Source of the DNA: Candidatus Sericytochromatia bacterium | GTDB taxonomy: Bacteria > Cyanobacteriota > Sericytochromatia > UBA7694 | Direction of reading: 5' to 3' | Assembly (NCBI GenBank): GCA_018780035.1 | Contig: JADMKE010000001.1 | Location: forward strand, 1 to 64,000 | Length of the DNA: 64,000 nucleotides | In this document: positions 43,591-52,074 of the stretch, piece by piece | Layout of the letters: each line of letters opens with the position of its first letter | How positions within the stretch are numbered: the first letter of the stretch is position 1 | Program-made: the position numbers and the translations under genes | The notes under the pieces: generated by a model | The model's input: the letters and a program-made list of their open reading frames with translations, nothing else | Databases searched by the model: none | Told to the model about the DNA's origin: nothing

Positions 43591-45249
43591 ATGCCTTCAC
43601 AACCACTGCGCCTGGCCTTTGGCCGCTTTATGCAAGAGAGCAATTCATTTTCGAGTGTGCCCACCACCCGCGAAGATTTTGAACGCACCCATTACCTCGA
43701 AGGCGCTGCGCTCTTAGAGGCCTGCCAACAGGGCCAATGGGAAGTGGAGGGCTTTCTCAAAAACCTCGAACTCTCAGGCTTTTGCAAAGCGGTACGCAAA
43801 ATCGGCAAAGGTGAAGTCGAAGCTGTACCTTTGCTCAGTGCCTGGTCGATCTCCGGGGGCCCGCTTGAAACCAACTATTTTGCAGAGATCTGTGAGCGCT
43901 TTCAAACCCTGCTGCGCGAAGCGGGGCCCCTCGATGGCCTTTATTTGGCTCTGCACGGCGCGATGGGGGTCGAAGAGATTGAAGACCCGGATGTGATGCT
44001 TTTGCAGGCCCTGCGCGAAGTCGTGGGACCAGATCTGCCGATTGTGGTCAGCTTCGACTTACACGGTCTGATGACCCGCGAAAAAATGGCGTTGCTCAAC
44101 GGCCTCTGTGCTTACCACACCAATCCCCATTGGGACATGGCCCGCACGGGTTTCCGCTGCGGCAAAATACTGATTCCCTTGGCCCAGCAAAAGTCCAAAC
44201 CGACCTTGGCTTGGCGCAGCCTGCCGCTGCTGTTGGGAGGGGGCAATACCCTCGATTTTTGGCCACCGATGCGCGGTATTTTTGAATATGTCAAAGACCT
44301 CTGCAGCCAACCGGGTGTGCTCGACGCTTCGGTCTTTATGTGCCACCCCTATCTCTCCCACCCTGAGTTGGGCTGGTCGGTGGTGGTGATTACTGAAAAC
44401 AACCCAGAACTGGCTGAATCACTGGCCGAAGACCTGGCTGAGCGCTGCTGGAAAGTGCGCCACCAACAGCCCCCGCGCTTTTTGGAACTTGAAGAGGCGA
44501 TCGCCAAAGTCCACAAAGCCCGCCTGACCCGCAAACTCGGCGCTGTGGCCATTTGTGATGCCTCCGATGTGGTCGGGGCTGGTGGTACGGGCGAAAACAC
44601 CCATTTGCTCAAGGCCCTGCTCGAAGAACCCGATTTGCTCTCGCTGATTCCGCTGCGCGATCCGGTGGCCGTGGGCAAATTGGCCGACAGAGAAATTGGC
44701 GAAGAGGTCACCCTTTCGGTGGGCGGTCGTTTACAGCCCGAGGTCAACCCGGCTGTCAGTGTCACAGGCCGTCTGCGCAAAGTCATGGAGACCAAAAACT
44801 TTGGCCGCATGGCCGTGCTCGATACCGGCTCGGTGCAATTGGTCTTAACCGAAGGGTATGCCATGCCCATGAAACCGAGCTTTTACGAAGATTTGGGCCT
44901 GAGTGTGCGCGAAGCGGATGTGGTGGTGGTCAAAAACTTTTTTCACTTCCGGCTCTATTACGCTGCCCATTGCCTGACCAGCCTCTATGTAAAAACCGAA
45001 GGCATCACCGATTTCGACCGCATCTTGGACGTGCCGCTCAATGGGCCGGCCTGGCCCCAAGATCCTCTCGACGATTGGCGGCCCGAAGATCGCCGCCGCC
45101 GGGGCCTGGAACCCGATTTTGTGCCTCCGCCTCCGCCCAAACTCAGGCCTTCTCCGCGCCAGCAAAAGCGCTGGGGTCTCGCGGGTCTCTTTGGCTTGGC
45201 ATTTTTGGGTTTGTTTTGGCGCATGTTCATGCGGCGCAGAAACAAATAA
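43591..45249 (+). CDS. M81 (MlrC-like) metallopeptidase with C-terminal membrane anchor
   Basis: A 552-residue MlrC-family protein. The N-terminal DUF1485 domain includes FGRFMQESNSFS, GLYLALHGAM, SFDLHGLM and YHTNPHWDM, where Asp/His residues are the expected zinc ligands. The C-terminal MlrC domain has ICDASDVVGAGGTGENTHLL and VVVVKNFFHFRLYY. Known MlrC proteins cleave linear microcystin fragments, but many homologues act on unrelated peptides. Unusually, after residue ~510 come a Pro-rich linker (PPPPPKLRPSP), one hydrophobic helix (WGLAGLFGLAFLGLFW) and a basic end (MRRRNK), so the enzyme is probably membrane-tethered. The start follows CAGGAGAG. Confidence 0.88.
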   Translation: MPSQPLRLAFGRFMQESNSFSSVPTTREDFERTHYLEGAALLEACQQGQWEVEGFLKNLELSGFCKAVRKIGKGEVEAVPLLSAWSISGGPLETNYFAEICERFQTLLREAGPLDGLYLALHGAMGVEEIEDPDVMLLQALREVVGPDLPIVVSFDLHGLMTREKMALLNGLCAYHTNPHWDMARTGFRCGKILIPLAQQKSKPTLAWRSLPLLLGGGNTLDFWPPMRGIFEYVKDLCSQPGVLDASVFMCHPYLSHPELGWSVVVITENNPELAESLAEDLAERCWKVRHQQPPRFLELEEAIAKVHKARLTRKLGAVAICDASDVVGAGGTGENTHLLKALLEEPDLLSLIPLRDPVAVGKLADREIGEEVTLSVGGRLQPEVNPAVSVTGRLRKVMETKNFGRMAVLDTGSVQLVLTEGYAMPMKPSFYEDLGLSVREADVVVVKNFFHFRLYYAAHCLTSLYVKTEGITDFDRILDVPLNGPAWPQDPLDDWRPEDRRRRGLEPDFVPPPPPKLRPSPRQQKRWGLAGLFGLAFLGLFWRMFMRRRNK

Positions 45250-45252
45250 GCC

Positions 45253-46155
45253 ATGGAGTTTCGGCATTTTCCCCAAATTTGGGAAATGATGGGGGATTTG
45301 CATCGTTCAGCCCTGGGCCTGATTCTGGAAAAACCCCTGCTGGTATTCTTGCCCCTGTTGGCAAGCCTGAGTTTGGCGCTTTCGATGCTCTTGGCTGTGC
45401 TGTCTTTGGGCCTCTATGCGCCCCTCTTTTGGCTCCTGGGATTGGTTTCGGCACCCCCTGAGGTTTTGATTATCTGTGCTTTTTTCTTTTTTCTTTGCTT
45501 GTGCCATCTCGCTATTTTTATCCATGTGTTCTGCCGCTATCTCGGAGACAGCTTGCAACTGGCGTTGCTGTCCAAAACGCTGGAGATCAATCCTGCCAAC
45601 CTGGGTTATGCCCTGAGCCAGTGGCCCAAATGGAGTTGGAGGGTCTTTGTTTGGCCGATGCCAGATCCGCCTTATCCGATCCAGCTCTTGCAAAATACCC
45701 GCTGGCAACGCTTCCAACAGCAGGAATTGGAAATACTCCTGGCCTTTCCCTATTGGCTGTTGGAAGAAGAAGACCCCGAGCAAGCTTTATTATCTGCCCG
45801 CAACGAAATCGAAGCCAAGTGGCGGGGCGTTCCCTACACCGTTGAGGCCTGGGTACAGTATTTCATGTCTGGCAATTACCTCTGTCTGGCTATTTTACTG
45901 ACTTCCCTGATGTTCGTTGGCTCTTTTAAGGCTGAATTTGTGCTCACTTTCCAATTGATCTGGGATTCACTCCAAGCCGGAGGCGGCCCCCTTTTTTGTT
46001 TTGGGGTCTGGGTGAGTTTCTGCCTCTGGATGGGCTGGGGGCGGTTCGTCAGGGTGGTTTACCAATTGGCCCTCTATGCCTATCGCGAAGGTCTCTCCGA
46101 AGGACTGTCTTATCCCGATTATCTGCCTGAAATGTTTTTAGAACCGATGGCATAA
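45253..46155 (+). CDS. Integral membrane protein of unknown function
   Basis: A 300-residue protein with two N-terminal membrane helices (LLVFLPLLASLSLALSMLLAVLSLGL, VLIICAFFFFLCLCHLAIFI), a cytoplasmic stretch containing NPANLGYALSQWPKW and LLAFPYWLLEEEDPEQALLSARNEI, then two more helices (NYLCLAILLTSLMFVGSF, PLFCFGVWVSFCLWMGW). It begins 3 nt after the M81 gene, so the two are co-transcribed and may work together; the M81 protein is itself membrane-anchored. No recognised family. Confidence 0.7.
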   Translation: MEFRHFPQIWEMMGDLHRSALGLILEKPLLVFLPLLASLSLALSMLLAVLSLGLYAPLFWLLGLVSAPPEVLIICAFFFFLCLCHLAIFIHVFCRYLGDSLQLALLSKTLEINPANLGYALSQWPKWSWRVFVWPMPDPPYPIQLLQNTRWQRFQQQELEILLAFPYWLLEEEDPEQALLSARNEIEAKWRGVPYTVEAWVQYFMSGNYLCLAILLTSLMFVGSFKAEFVLTFQLIWDSLQAGGGPLFCFGVWVSFCLWMGWGRFVRVVYQLALYAYREGLSEGLSYPDYLPEMFLEPMA

Positions 46156-46182
46156 ATTCACCAACAACCGAGGCTCTGGTTC

Positions 46183-46606
46183 TGAAAGGGAATTTCAAGC
46201 GAGTGTCCAGAATGTTCGCACCGTCAGAAGCCTACAATACCAAGGTAGGGTTCCCTCAGAAAATCACGTATACCCAAGGGCACTTACGTCTACGACCTGG
46301 CTATCTCAGGCTGCTGAGTTCAGTCGAAGTAAGCCAGAGACGTAGTCGTCGCCTGGGCACAGACCAAAGTTGCCTGAATTGTTTGCGACAAGAGGAGCAT
46401 TACAAGGCAGGACAGCAGAGTTGTCTAAGGTAGTCTGAGCATCAGCCACCTGTTACTGAGCCGTGTCGATGTAGCAGGGGCTCGCAAGAGACGGGTCATC
46501 GCTCAGAAGTTGCTTAGAAACCTATCCCTTTTGCCTTGGTTGTTTGCGAGATTTCGAGCAACTACAACCAAGGACAGCATTGATAGGGGATTGGGAGTGT
46601 CACGAC
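46183..46606 (+). mobile_element. Degenerate remnant, possibly IS200/IS605 (TnpB 3' end)
   Basis: The 451 bp between convergent genes contains no intact gene. In one plus-strand frame (46186-46245) the residues GISSECPECSHRQKPTIPR end at a stop; the SxECPxCxH pattern is that of the zinc knuckle of TnpB-type proteins. Further on, TDQSCLNCL (about 46361-46387) and a frame beginning KAGQQSCL could be other parts of the knuckle. Frames are broken throughout. TGAG...AGTCGAAG at 46315-46330 also recalls the repeat at 591-650. The assignment is tentative. Confidence 0.3.
46534..46573. other. Stem-loop in the gene-free region
   Basis: CCTTGGTTGT (46534-46543) pairs perfectly with ACAACCAAGG (46564-46573). 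Inside, TTGC (46544-46547) pairs with GCAA (46558-46561). Outside, CCTATC and GATAGG can extend the stem after a small internal loop. GAGCC/GGCTC near 46460-46485 is another hairpin. It may be the end of a mobile element or a structured RNA. Confidence 0.5.
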
Positions 46607-47656
46607 CTAGTCTCTGAGAGACCGAAACAGCGGTGGCAATGGCCTGCGTAAGACACGTGGGTCGATCCCCTGTTTGAGTGCCATCAACAGGCCTGCAGCC
46701 TCCCAATAATTTTCCACCAGCCAGATTGCCTCTGCGTTTAGGCCCAAATCCAAGCGCAGATCTTTGGCTGTCACGGCCAAGTCTGAGTGGTTTTCTTTGA
46801 CCAGAATCAGGGGTATGCCGTGTTCGGCGGCTACCAGCATCGGAATGCCGCCCACGGCGTTCCAGGGAGCCAACACGGCGTGCAAATCTTCCCGTTTGAG
46901 CTGGGATTCGGCATAAGGCACAATCGCGGGGGCGTGATGCAGGCCTTTGAGCACACAGGGCAAATAACTCAGGCCAATTTCTTCAGCAGCCACACGGGGA
47001 TCGAGGCGCTGCGAGATGATCTCAGGTGCAAAGACCGGTGAGTGGGCCAGGGGCACCTGCAGTTCATAGGCCAGGGCGTGTGAAATCAGGGCCTCCAGGG
47101 TGCCAATCGGATCTACGCCCCCCCCTTGTAAATAGTCGTCGCCCTGATGGGGGGCCAGCAAATCCATCCAGGTCAATACCGCCAGGGCCGTCGCTCCCTG
47201 TTCGAGACAGCGTTGGCCTGCGGCAATCAGGGTTTCGAGATTATCGACTTCGCCGCTGTAGCCTGTGGGGGTGGGTACAAAGCGCAGCGAAACCGGCTCA
47301 TCCGTTAAGACATAGCCTTGAATCGGGCAACCTGTGCTCAGGGCCGTGGCATGCACGACATTTTCCAGAATCGGCAAATAGGCTTCACAGCGCCGGTCAA
47401 TGACCAGGCCAATTTTTTGGCTGTGAACCCGGCGAAAGCCGATTTCCTGCAAAAAAAAGCCGTCGAGATAGGCCCCCTCTAGGTATTGTACCTGGGGCGG
47501 TTGCTCGTAAAAAACCGCTGCATTGACAGCATTGGGGTGGGTCAGGACCCAATCGGCCTGACTGGCCAGGTATTTGACCACAATGCCCGCATCACCGGCA
47601 TAACCCCCAACTGCAGCACCAATGCCGGTGGGCACAATAAAAGCAAAATTAAACAT
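46607..47656 (-). CDS. DUF3326 family protein
   Basis: A 349-residue cytoplasmic protein of the DUF3326 family, known from cyanobacteria and plants and of unknown function. The characteristic N-terminus is present: FAFIVPTGIGAAVGGYAGDAGIVVKYLASQADWVLTHPNAVNAA, followed by VQYLEGAYLDGFF and RRVHSQKIGLVIDRRCE. It ends with AVGGIPMLVAAEHGIPLILVKEN. No cofactor motif is recognised. It is convergent with the 45253 gene across the remnant region and divergent from the MotA-like gene. Confidence 0.85.
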   Translation of the reverse strand: MFNFAFIVPTGIGAAVGGYAGDAGIVVKYLASQADWVLTHPNAVNAAVFYEQPPQVQYLEGAYLDGFFLQEIGFRRVHSQKIGLVIDRRCEAYLPILENVVHATALSTGCPIQGYVLTDEPVSLRFVPTPTGYSGEVDNLETLIAAGQRCLEQGATALAVLTWMDLLAPHQGDDYLQGGGVDPIGTLEALISHALAYELQVPLAHSPVFAPEIISQRLDPRVAAEEIGLSYLPCVLKGLHHAPAIVPYAESQLKREDLHAVLAPWNAVGGIPMLVAAEHGIPLILVKENHSDLAVTAKDLRLDLGLNAEAIWLVENYWEAAGLLMALKQGIDPRVLRRPLPPLFRSLRD

Positions 47657-47680
47657 ACAACTTTTCCCGTCCGTTCCGGC

Positions 47681-47686
47681 TATAAT
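47681..47686 (+). promoter_or_regulatory. -10 box TATAAT of the motA-like gene
   Basis: TATAAT (context GGCTATAAT) 32 nt before the ATG at 47719, in the 62-bp divergent gap. No clear -35. Confidence 0.4.
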
Positions 47687-47718
47687 ACAACAAGTTCAGC
47701 CAAGGAACCAGGAAAAAG

Positions 47719-48726
47719 ATGTCAAATAGCTTTTTGCAACAACGTCTGCCCACCCTGCTGGGAATTTTTGCGGGGATGGGTCTGTTGATCTGGGCCCTGT
47801 TCTCAGATGAACGTCTGATCGGCCTTCTGTTTCAACCCCAAGGCCTGGCTTTGATCATTGGCGGGACCTTAACCGCCTGTTTGATTGGTTTTTCCTGGCA
47901 GGAACTCAGCAGCAGTTTCAGTCACTTTTTAATCTGCTTTTCGGGCTTCGACGAACCCGATTTACAAGATGTTTACGATACCACTGTCTATCTCGCCCGC
48001 CAGATTCGCGAGGCAGAGTCTCCCGAAGCGGGTCAACGCCTGCTCGAAGATGTGCGCCCCCGTTTGCAGCACCCTTTGCTCAAAGAGGGCCTGGGTCTGG
48101 TTGTGGGCGGCTATACCGCACCGATGATCCGCGAAACCCTCGAAACCACCCTGGCCCAGACCAGCTTACAAAAAAGCCGCCAAGTCCGGCTCTGGAAATT
48201 TATGGGTCAAATGGCCCCTGCTTTTGGCTTGGCCGGAGCGCTGCTGGTCTTGTTGCAAGCCCAAGGCCTGCAAGAACCCAGTAAAATTTTTCCGGTGCTT
48301 TCAGCCGCACTGGTCAGCCTGCTTTATGGAGTGCTGTTTTCGGGCCTGATCTTTTTTCCGATTGCCGAAAAACTCGACGCCGGTCGCACCGAGCAGATTC
48401 ACTATTTGCAAATGTGTCTCGAAAGTGTGATTCTGCTGCAACAGCGCCACCATGCCCTCTATGTCGAGTCGGTGCTCAAGCCTTTTTTGGGTGAAAAGCT
48501 GGAAATGCCGAAACCCGTCAAAGCCCCCCCGCAGCCCGCCCGCAAAAACACGAACTTTAGCAGCAGCTTTAAACAGGCCTTGGCCGAAGAGAGCGATGCG
48601 GAATACAACGACGACGAAATGGATGATTCCCCCACCAGCCCACCTTTGGCACCGGGTCAAACCCTGAGCGCGAATCAATTGCGTCAGTTTCGCCCGGTTC
48701 AGAAACGCCGCGACCAACAGCCGTGA
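47719..48726 (+). CDS. MotA/PomA-like flagellar stator protein
   Basis: A 335-residue membrane protein of the MotA/PomA type. Helices: PTLLGIFAGMGLLIWALF, then ALIIGGTLTACLIGFSWQEL (the GGTLxAxLIxF segment of TM2). The cytoplasmic loop carries the charged FliG-interacting region. WKFMGQMAPAFGLAGALLVLL and LVSLLYGVLFSGLIFFPIAEKL are TM3 and TM4, with the conserved Pro of TM3 and YG...P-AEKL. It continues ~75 residues past the usual end as a Pro/Asp-rich tail. MotA conducts ions with MotB, but motB is not adjacent. AGGAACCAGGAAAAAG precedes the ATG. Confidence 0.88.
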   Translation: MSNSFLQQRLPTLLGIFAGMGLLIWALFSDERLIGLLFQPQGLALIIGGTLTACLIGFSWQELSSSFSHFLICFSGFDEPDLQDVYDTTVYLARQIREAESPEAGQRLLEDVRPRLQHPLLKEGLGLVVGGYTAPMIRETLETTLAQTSLQKSRQVRLWKFMGQMAPAFGLAGALLVLLQAQGLQEPSKIFPVLSAALVSLLYGVLFSGLIFFPIAEKLDAGRTEQIHYLQMCLESVILLQQRHHALYVESVLKPFLGEKLEMPKPVKAPPQPARKNTNFSSSFKQALAEESDAEYNDDEMDDSPTSPPLAPGQTLSANQLRQFRPVQKRRDQQP

Positions 48727-48736
48727 TTGTCCAATT

Positions 48737-49753
48737 ATGATCATTTTAGGCATTGAATCCAGTTGCGACGAAACGGCAATTGCCCTGGTCGAAGACGGAA
48801 CGAAGATTTTGGCCAGTGAAATTCGCTCCCAAATCGAAGACCACCGCGTTTTTGGCGGTGTGGTGCCTGAATTGGCCTCCCGTTGTCATGTCGAGGCCTT
48901 GCACCCGCTTTTAGAGAGCGCCCTTAAGAGCGCGGGGCTGGACTATCCCGATATTGATGCCATCGCTGTTACCTGTGGACCCGGCTTGCAGGGGGCTCTG
49001 CTGGTGGGGGTTACGGCCGCCGATACCCTGGCCTGGATTCTCGACCGGCCCCTGATTGGGGTGAACCACCTCGAAGGGCATATCTACGCCAATTTTCTCA
49101 GCTTTGGCGCAGAGATTGAATTTCCGCTCTTGGTCTTATTGGTCTCGGGGGGGCATACCCAATTGCTGCACATGGCTGGCCACGGGCTGTATCAGGTGCT
49201 GGGCAATACCCGCGATGACGCCATTGGCGAGGCTTTTGACAAAGTCGCCCGTCTGCTTGGCTTGCCTTATCCGGGGGGGCCAGTGATTGATCAAATGGCC
49301 CGACAGGGCAACCCCCAGGCCTTTGACTTTCCGCGCAGCATGTTGCAGGAGCGGGATTTTAGCTTCAGCGGTCTCAAAACTTCCGTGCTTTATGCTGTTC
49401 GCCATTTGGAACAAAAAAAACAGCCAATTCCGGTGGCAGACCTCTGTGCCAGTTTTCAGGCCGCAGCGATTGATACCCTGCTCGAAAAAACCCTGCGCCA
49501 AGTCGATCAACAGGGCATTCGCCAATTGTCAGTTACAGGTGGGGTCTCAGCCAATTCATACCTGCGCGAAAAACTCACCCAGGCAGCCTCAGAACGCGGA
49601 CTTCAGGTCTTTGTGCCCCCCTTGGCCCTTTGCACCGACAATGCGGCAATGATTGCCGCCTGCGGCTGGTACCAGTGGCAGCGCCAGAAACAGGATATGC
49701 GCTTTCAGATTCAAACCCACCCGCGCTTTCCTTTGCCCGTGACAGCCGCTTAA
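48737..49753 (+). CDS. tsaD: tRNA N6-adenosine threonylcarbamoyltransferase
   Basis: TsaD transfers the threonylcarbamoyl group to A37 of ANN-decoding tRNAs, with TsaB, TsaE and TsaC. The 338-residue protein has ILGIESSCDETAIALV, VPELASRCHVE, CGPGLQGALLVGV, the metal motif HLEGH, LLVSGGHTQL, RDDAIGEAFDKVARLLGLPYPGGP, SFSGLKTSV and VTGGVSANSYLR, all the hallmarks of the ASKHA-fold family. Length is normal. It follows the MotA-like gene by 10 nt, probably one transcript. TsaB and TsaE are not in this window. Confidence 0.97.
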   Translation: MIILGIESSCDETAIALVEDGTKILASEIRSQIEDHRVFGGVVPELASRCHVEALHPLLESALKSAGLDYPDIDAIAVTCGPGLQGALLVGVTAADTLAWILDRPLIGVNHLEGHIYANFLSFGAEIEFPLLVLLVSGGHTQLLHMAGHGLYQVLGNTRDDAIGEAFDKVARLLGLPYPGGPVIDQMARQGNPQAFDFPRSMLQERDFSFSGLKTSVLYAVRHLEQKKQPIPVADLCASFQAAAIDTLLEKTLRQVDQQGIRQLSVTGGVSANSYLREKLTQAASERGLQVFVPPLALCTDNAAMIAACGWYQWQRQKQDMRFQIQTHPRFPLPVTAA

Positions 49754-49777
49754 AGTCCCGTTGGCTCATTTTTGAGG

Positions 49778-49806
49778 GTGACAAAGAATCATAATTAGCT
49801 TATTAT
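49778..49806 (+). promoter_or_regulatory. Promoter of the sensor kinase gene, leaderless geometry
   Basis: GTGACA (49778-49783), a 17-bp spacer and TATTAT (49801-49806). The ATG at 49813 is exactly 6 nt after the -10, so the mRNA would begin at or within 1-2 nt of the start codon. GGGGG between them is too close to be a ribosome site. Confidence 0.6.
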
Positions 49807-49812
49807 GGGGGC

Positions 49813-52056
49813 ATGAAGAGTTTGGGCCAAACCGCCTTGGACTACCCGGCGGCTTTTTTTGAACTGGATAAACTGGGTTGCATTCTTACCGTTCACCCCT
49901 TTTGGGAAAAATTAACGGGTTTGCAATCTGAGGCTGTGAGCGGAAAAAGCTGGTTAGACTGGGTCTGTCCAACAGAACTCACCCAGATCCGTGCAGATTG
50001 GGAGCGCTTTCTCAAACAACCCGAGGAACTCTTTGAGGCCTTTTTTAGCCCCAAATCTGCTCAAAGCCCAAATGACTGGCTTAAAATTCGCATTCAACCC
50101 TCTACCCAAGGCTATTTGGGCTGCTTGGAAAATCACAGCCAGCTCAAACAGGTTCAACAGAGCAATTTCCACCTCAAAGAAAAATTGGGGGCGCTTTTTC
50201 GCAACAGCAATCAAATGATTGTTATGCTCGATCGCCAGCACCGGGTGACCGAATTTAATCATGTCGCTGCTATTTCTGCCCGGCAGCGCTTTTTCCGTGA
50301 GATGGAAGCGGGTGAAGATTTTATCAATTACGTGCAGTCGGATCGCCTGGACGATTTTTACAGCAGCTTTGAGCTGGCCTTGCAGGGCCAACATGTGTTT
50401 AAAGAGCGCGTGATTTACGCCCCCGATGGCCAGGGGGTGAGTTATGAAATGGCCTATTACCCGATCCAAAACCCAGGCGGCGAGATCAGTGGGGTGTGTT
50501 TTACCGGCTTTAATATCGAGGCCCAAAAACAGATCCAGCAATTGCTGCACCACGAGCAGATCTTTGTCTCAGCCATTTTGGACACCTCCAGCGCCCTGAT
50601 TGTGGTTCTCGACAGCGAAGGCAAAATTGTCAGGTTTAACCGGGCCTGTGAAGTCTTGAGTGGTTATAGTTTTAACGAAATTCAGGGGCAAAACTTTGAA
50701 ACTTTGCTCTGGCCCGAAGACCGGGAAAGTGTCTTTGCCGATTTTAAAGACCTCAATAAAATCACCTATCCGCTTGAATACAAATTGGCCTTGCTCACCC
50801 GCAGTGGCGAAAAACGCAGTATCTCTTGGACAGCCACAGCATTGATGAATATTGACAATCAGGTCGAATATCTGGTGGCCACGGGCATTGACATGACCGA
50901 AAGTGAAAAGACGGCCTTGGCACTGCGGGAGCAGGAAGAAATCCTGCGTCAGGTTCAAAAATTGGACGCAATTGGCCAATTGGCTGGCGAGGTGGCCCAT
51001 GATTTTAACAATATTCTGGCGGGTATCCAGGGCTATGCACAATTATTGGAAGAGTTCCAGGATTCTAGCGCAAGTGTTCGGACCTATGCTCACGAAATTC
51101 AACATATTGTTCAGAAAGCGCGCAGTCTGACTGGGCAATTGCTTATTTTTAGTGGTAAACATCGCCCTACCCCGCGTCCTGTTTATTTGAGGGACATCTT
51201 GATTCAGATGCAACCCCTTTTTCATCCACTGCTGGGTGAAAATATGCAACTCAAGATTGAGCAGGCCAGTGATTTGCCTGCAATTTTGATCGAGCCCACC
51301 CACCTGGATCAATTATTGATGAATGTGATTGTCAATGCCCGTGATGCCATGAATCGCCAAGGTGAAATTGAAATTCGGATCAGCCTTCGCCAAGAGCCTG
51401 TTCCCCTCTTTGTGCCGCTCTTTGGGGCCCGTCCAGCCGGGGACTATGTCTGTATTCAGATTCGCGACACAGGCCCCGGCATTCCCCCCGAGATTCGCGA
51501 ACAGATCTTCAATCCCTTTTTTACCACCAAAACGGATGGCACCGGATTGGGGCTGGCGATTGTCTATGGGGTTGTCAATGAATATGGTGGCTTTATTCAA
51601 ATCGAAACCGGCCCCACAGGTACTTCCCTGCAGGTCTGTTTTCCTGCTTTGCCCTCTCTTGCCCTGACTGCGCCTGTGTCCGAGACCCAAAGTCCCTCAC
51701 GCAGATTGGGCGTGGATTGCTGCTATCTCTGTCCGGCCGAGCAAGCAGAGCTTCAGGCCGCATTGGGATCCGACACCCAGCTTCGGATCTTTGCCGACTT
51801 TCAGAGTTGGACCCAGGCCTCGGATTCTGCCCAGATGCTGATTACAGAACTTAAAGCTGAGATCTTAACCGAAATTCATGCCTATTTTTCGACACCCCAG
51901 TCATCCCATGCACCCACTCAGCCCGTCTCTGTTCTCTATTTATCTGGTTACGAAGATGCCGAACTGGCGCTGGTGGACCAATTGGCAGCCTATGAAGACG
52001 CCTTGATTCGCCCTTTGAACCCCATTCGCTTACAGCGCTGGCTCAACACGCATTAA
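49813..52056 (+). CDS. PAS-domain sensor histidine kinase with degenerate receiver-like end
   Basis: A 747-residue soluble kinase. Three PAS-like domains (about 10-120, 130-240, 250-370; for example VLDSEGKIVRFNRACEVLSGYSFNEIQGQNF) precede HisKA with the phospho-accepting His396 (GEVAHDFNNILAGIQGYAQLL) and an ATPase domain: N-box LLMNVIVNARDAM, G1 IRDTGPGIPPEI, F/G2 FFTTKTDGTGLGLAI. The last ~115 residues have the size and DAELAL/LIRPLNP-like end of a receiver, but the usual phospho-Asp position looks replaced (AQMLITELKAE). No membrane segment, so it senses a cytoplasmic signal. No response regulator is adjacent. Confidence 0.92.
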   Translation: MKSLGQTALDYPAAFFELDKLGCILTVHPFWEKLTGLQSEAVSGKSWLDWVCPTELTQIRADWERFLKQPEELFEAFFSPKSAQSPNDWLKIRIQPSTQGYLGCLENHSQLKQVQQSNFHLKEKLGALFRNSNQMIVMLDRQHRVTEFNHVAAISARQRFFREMEAGEDFINYVQSDRLDDFYSSFELALQGQHVFKERVIYAPDGQGVSYEMAYYPIQNPGGEISGVCFTGFNIEAQKQIQQLLHHEQIFVSAILDTSSALIVVLDSEGKIVRFNRACEVLSGYSFNEIQGQNFETLLWPEDRESVFADFKDLNKITYPLEYKLALLTRSGEKRSISWTATALMNIDNQVEYLVATGIDMTESEKTALALREQEEILRQVQKLDAIGQLAGEVAHDFNNILAGIQGYAQLLEEFQDSSASVRTYAHEIQHIVQKARSLTGQLLIFSGKHRPTPRPVYLRDILIQMQPLFHPLLGENMQLKIEQASDLPAILIEPTHLDQLLMNVIVNARDAMNRQGEIEIRISLRQEPVPLFVPLFGARPAGDYVCIQIRDTGPGIPPEIREQIFNPFFTTKTDGTGLGLAIVYGVVNEYGGFIQIETGPTGTSLQVCFPALPSLALTAPVSETQSPSRRLGVDCCYLCPAEQAELQAALGSDTQLRIFADFQSWTQASDSAQMLITELKAEILTEIHAYFSTPQSSHAPTQPVSVLYLSGYEDAELALVDQLAAYEDALIRPLNPIRLQRWLNTH

Positions 52057-52074
52057 ATACCTCAGAGGCCCTGT

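Noticed and set aside
46203..46433. 76-residue plus-strand frame
   Set aside because: No ribosome site, no family; lies in the structured remnant and in another frame from the CPEC fragment.
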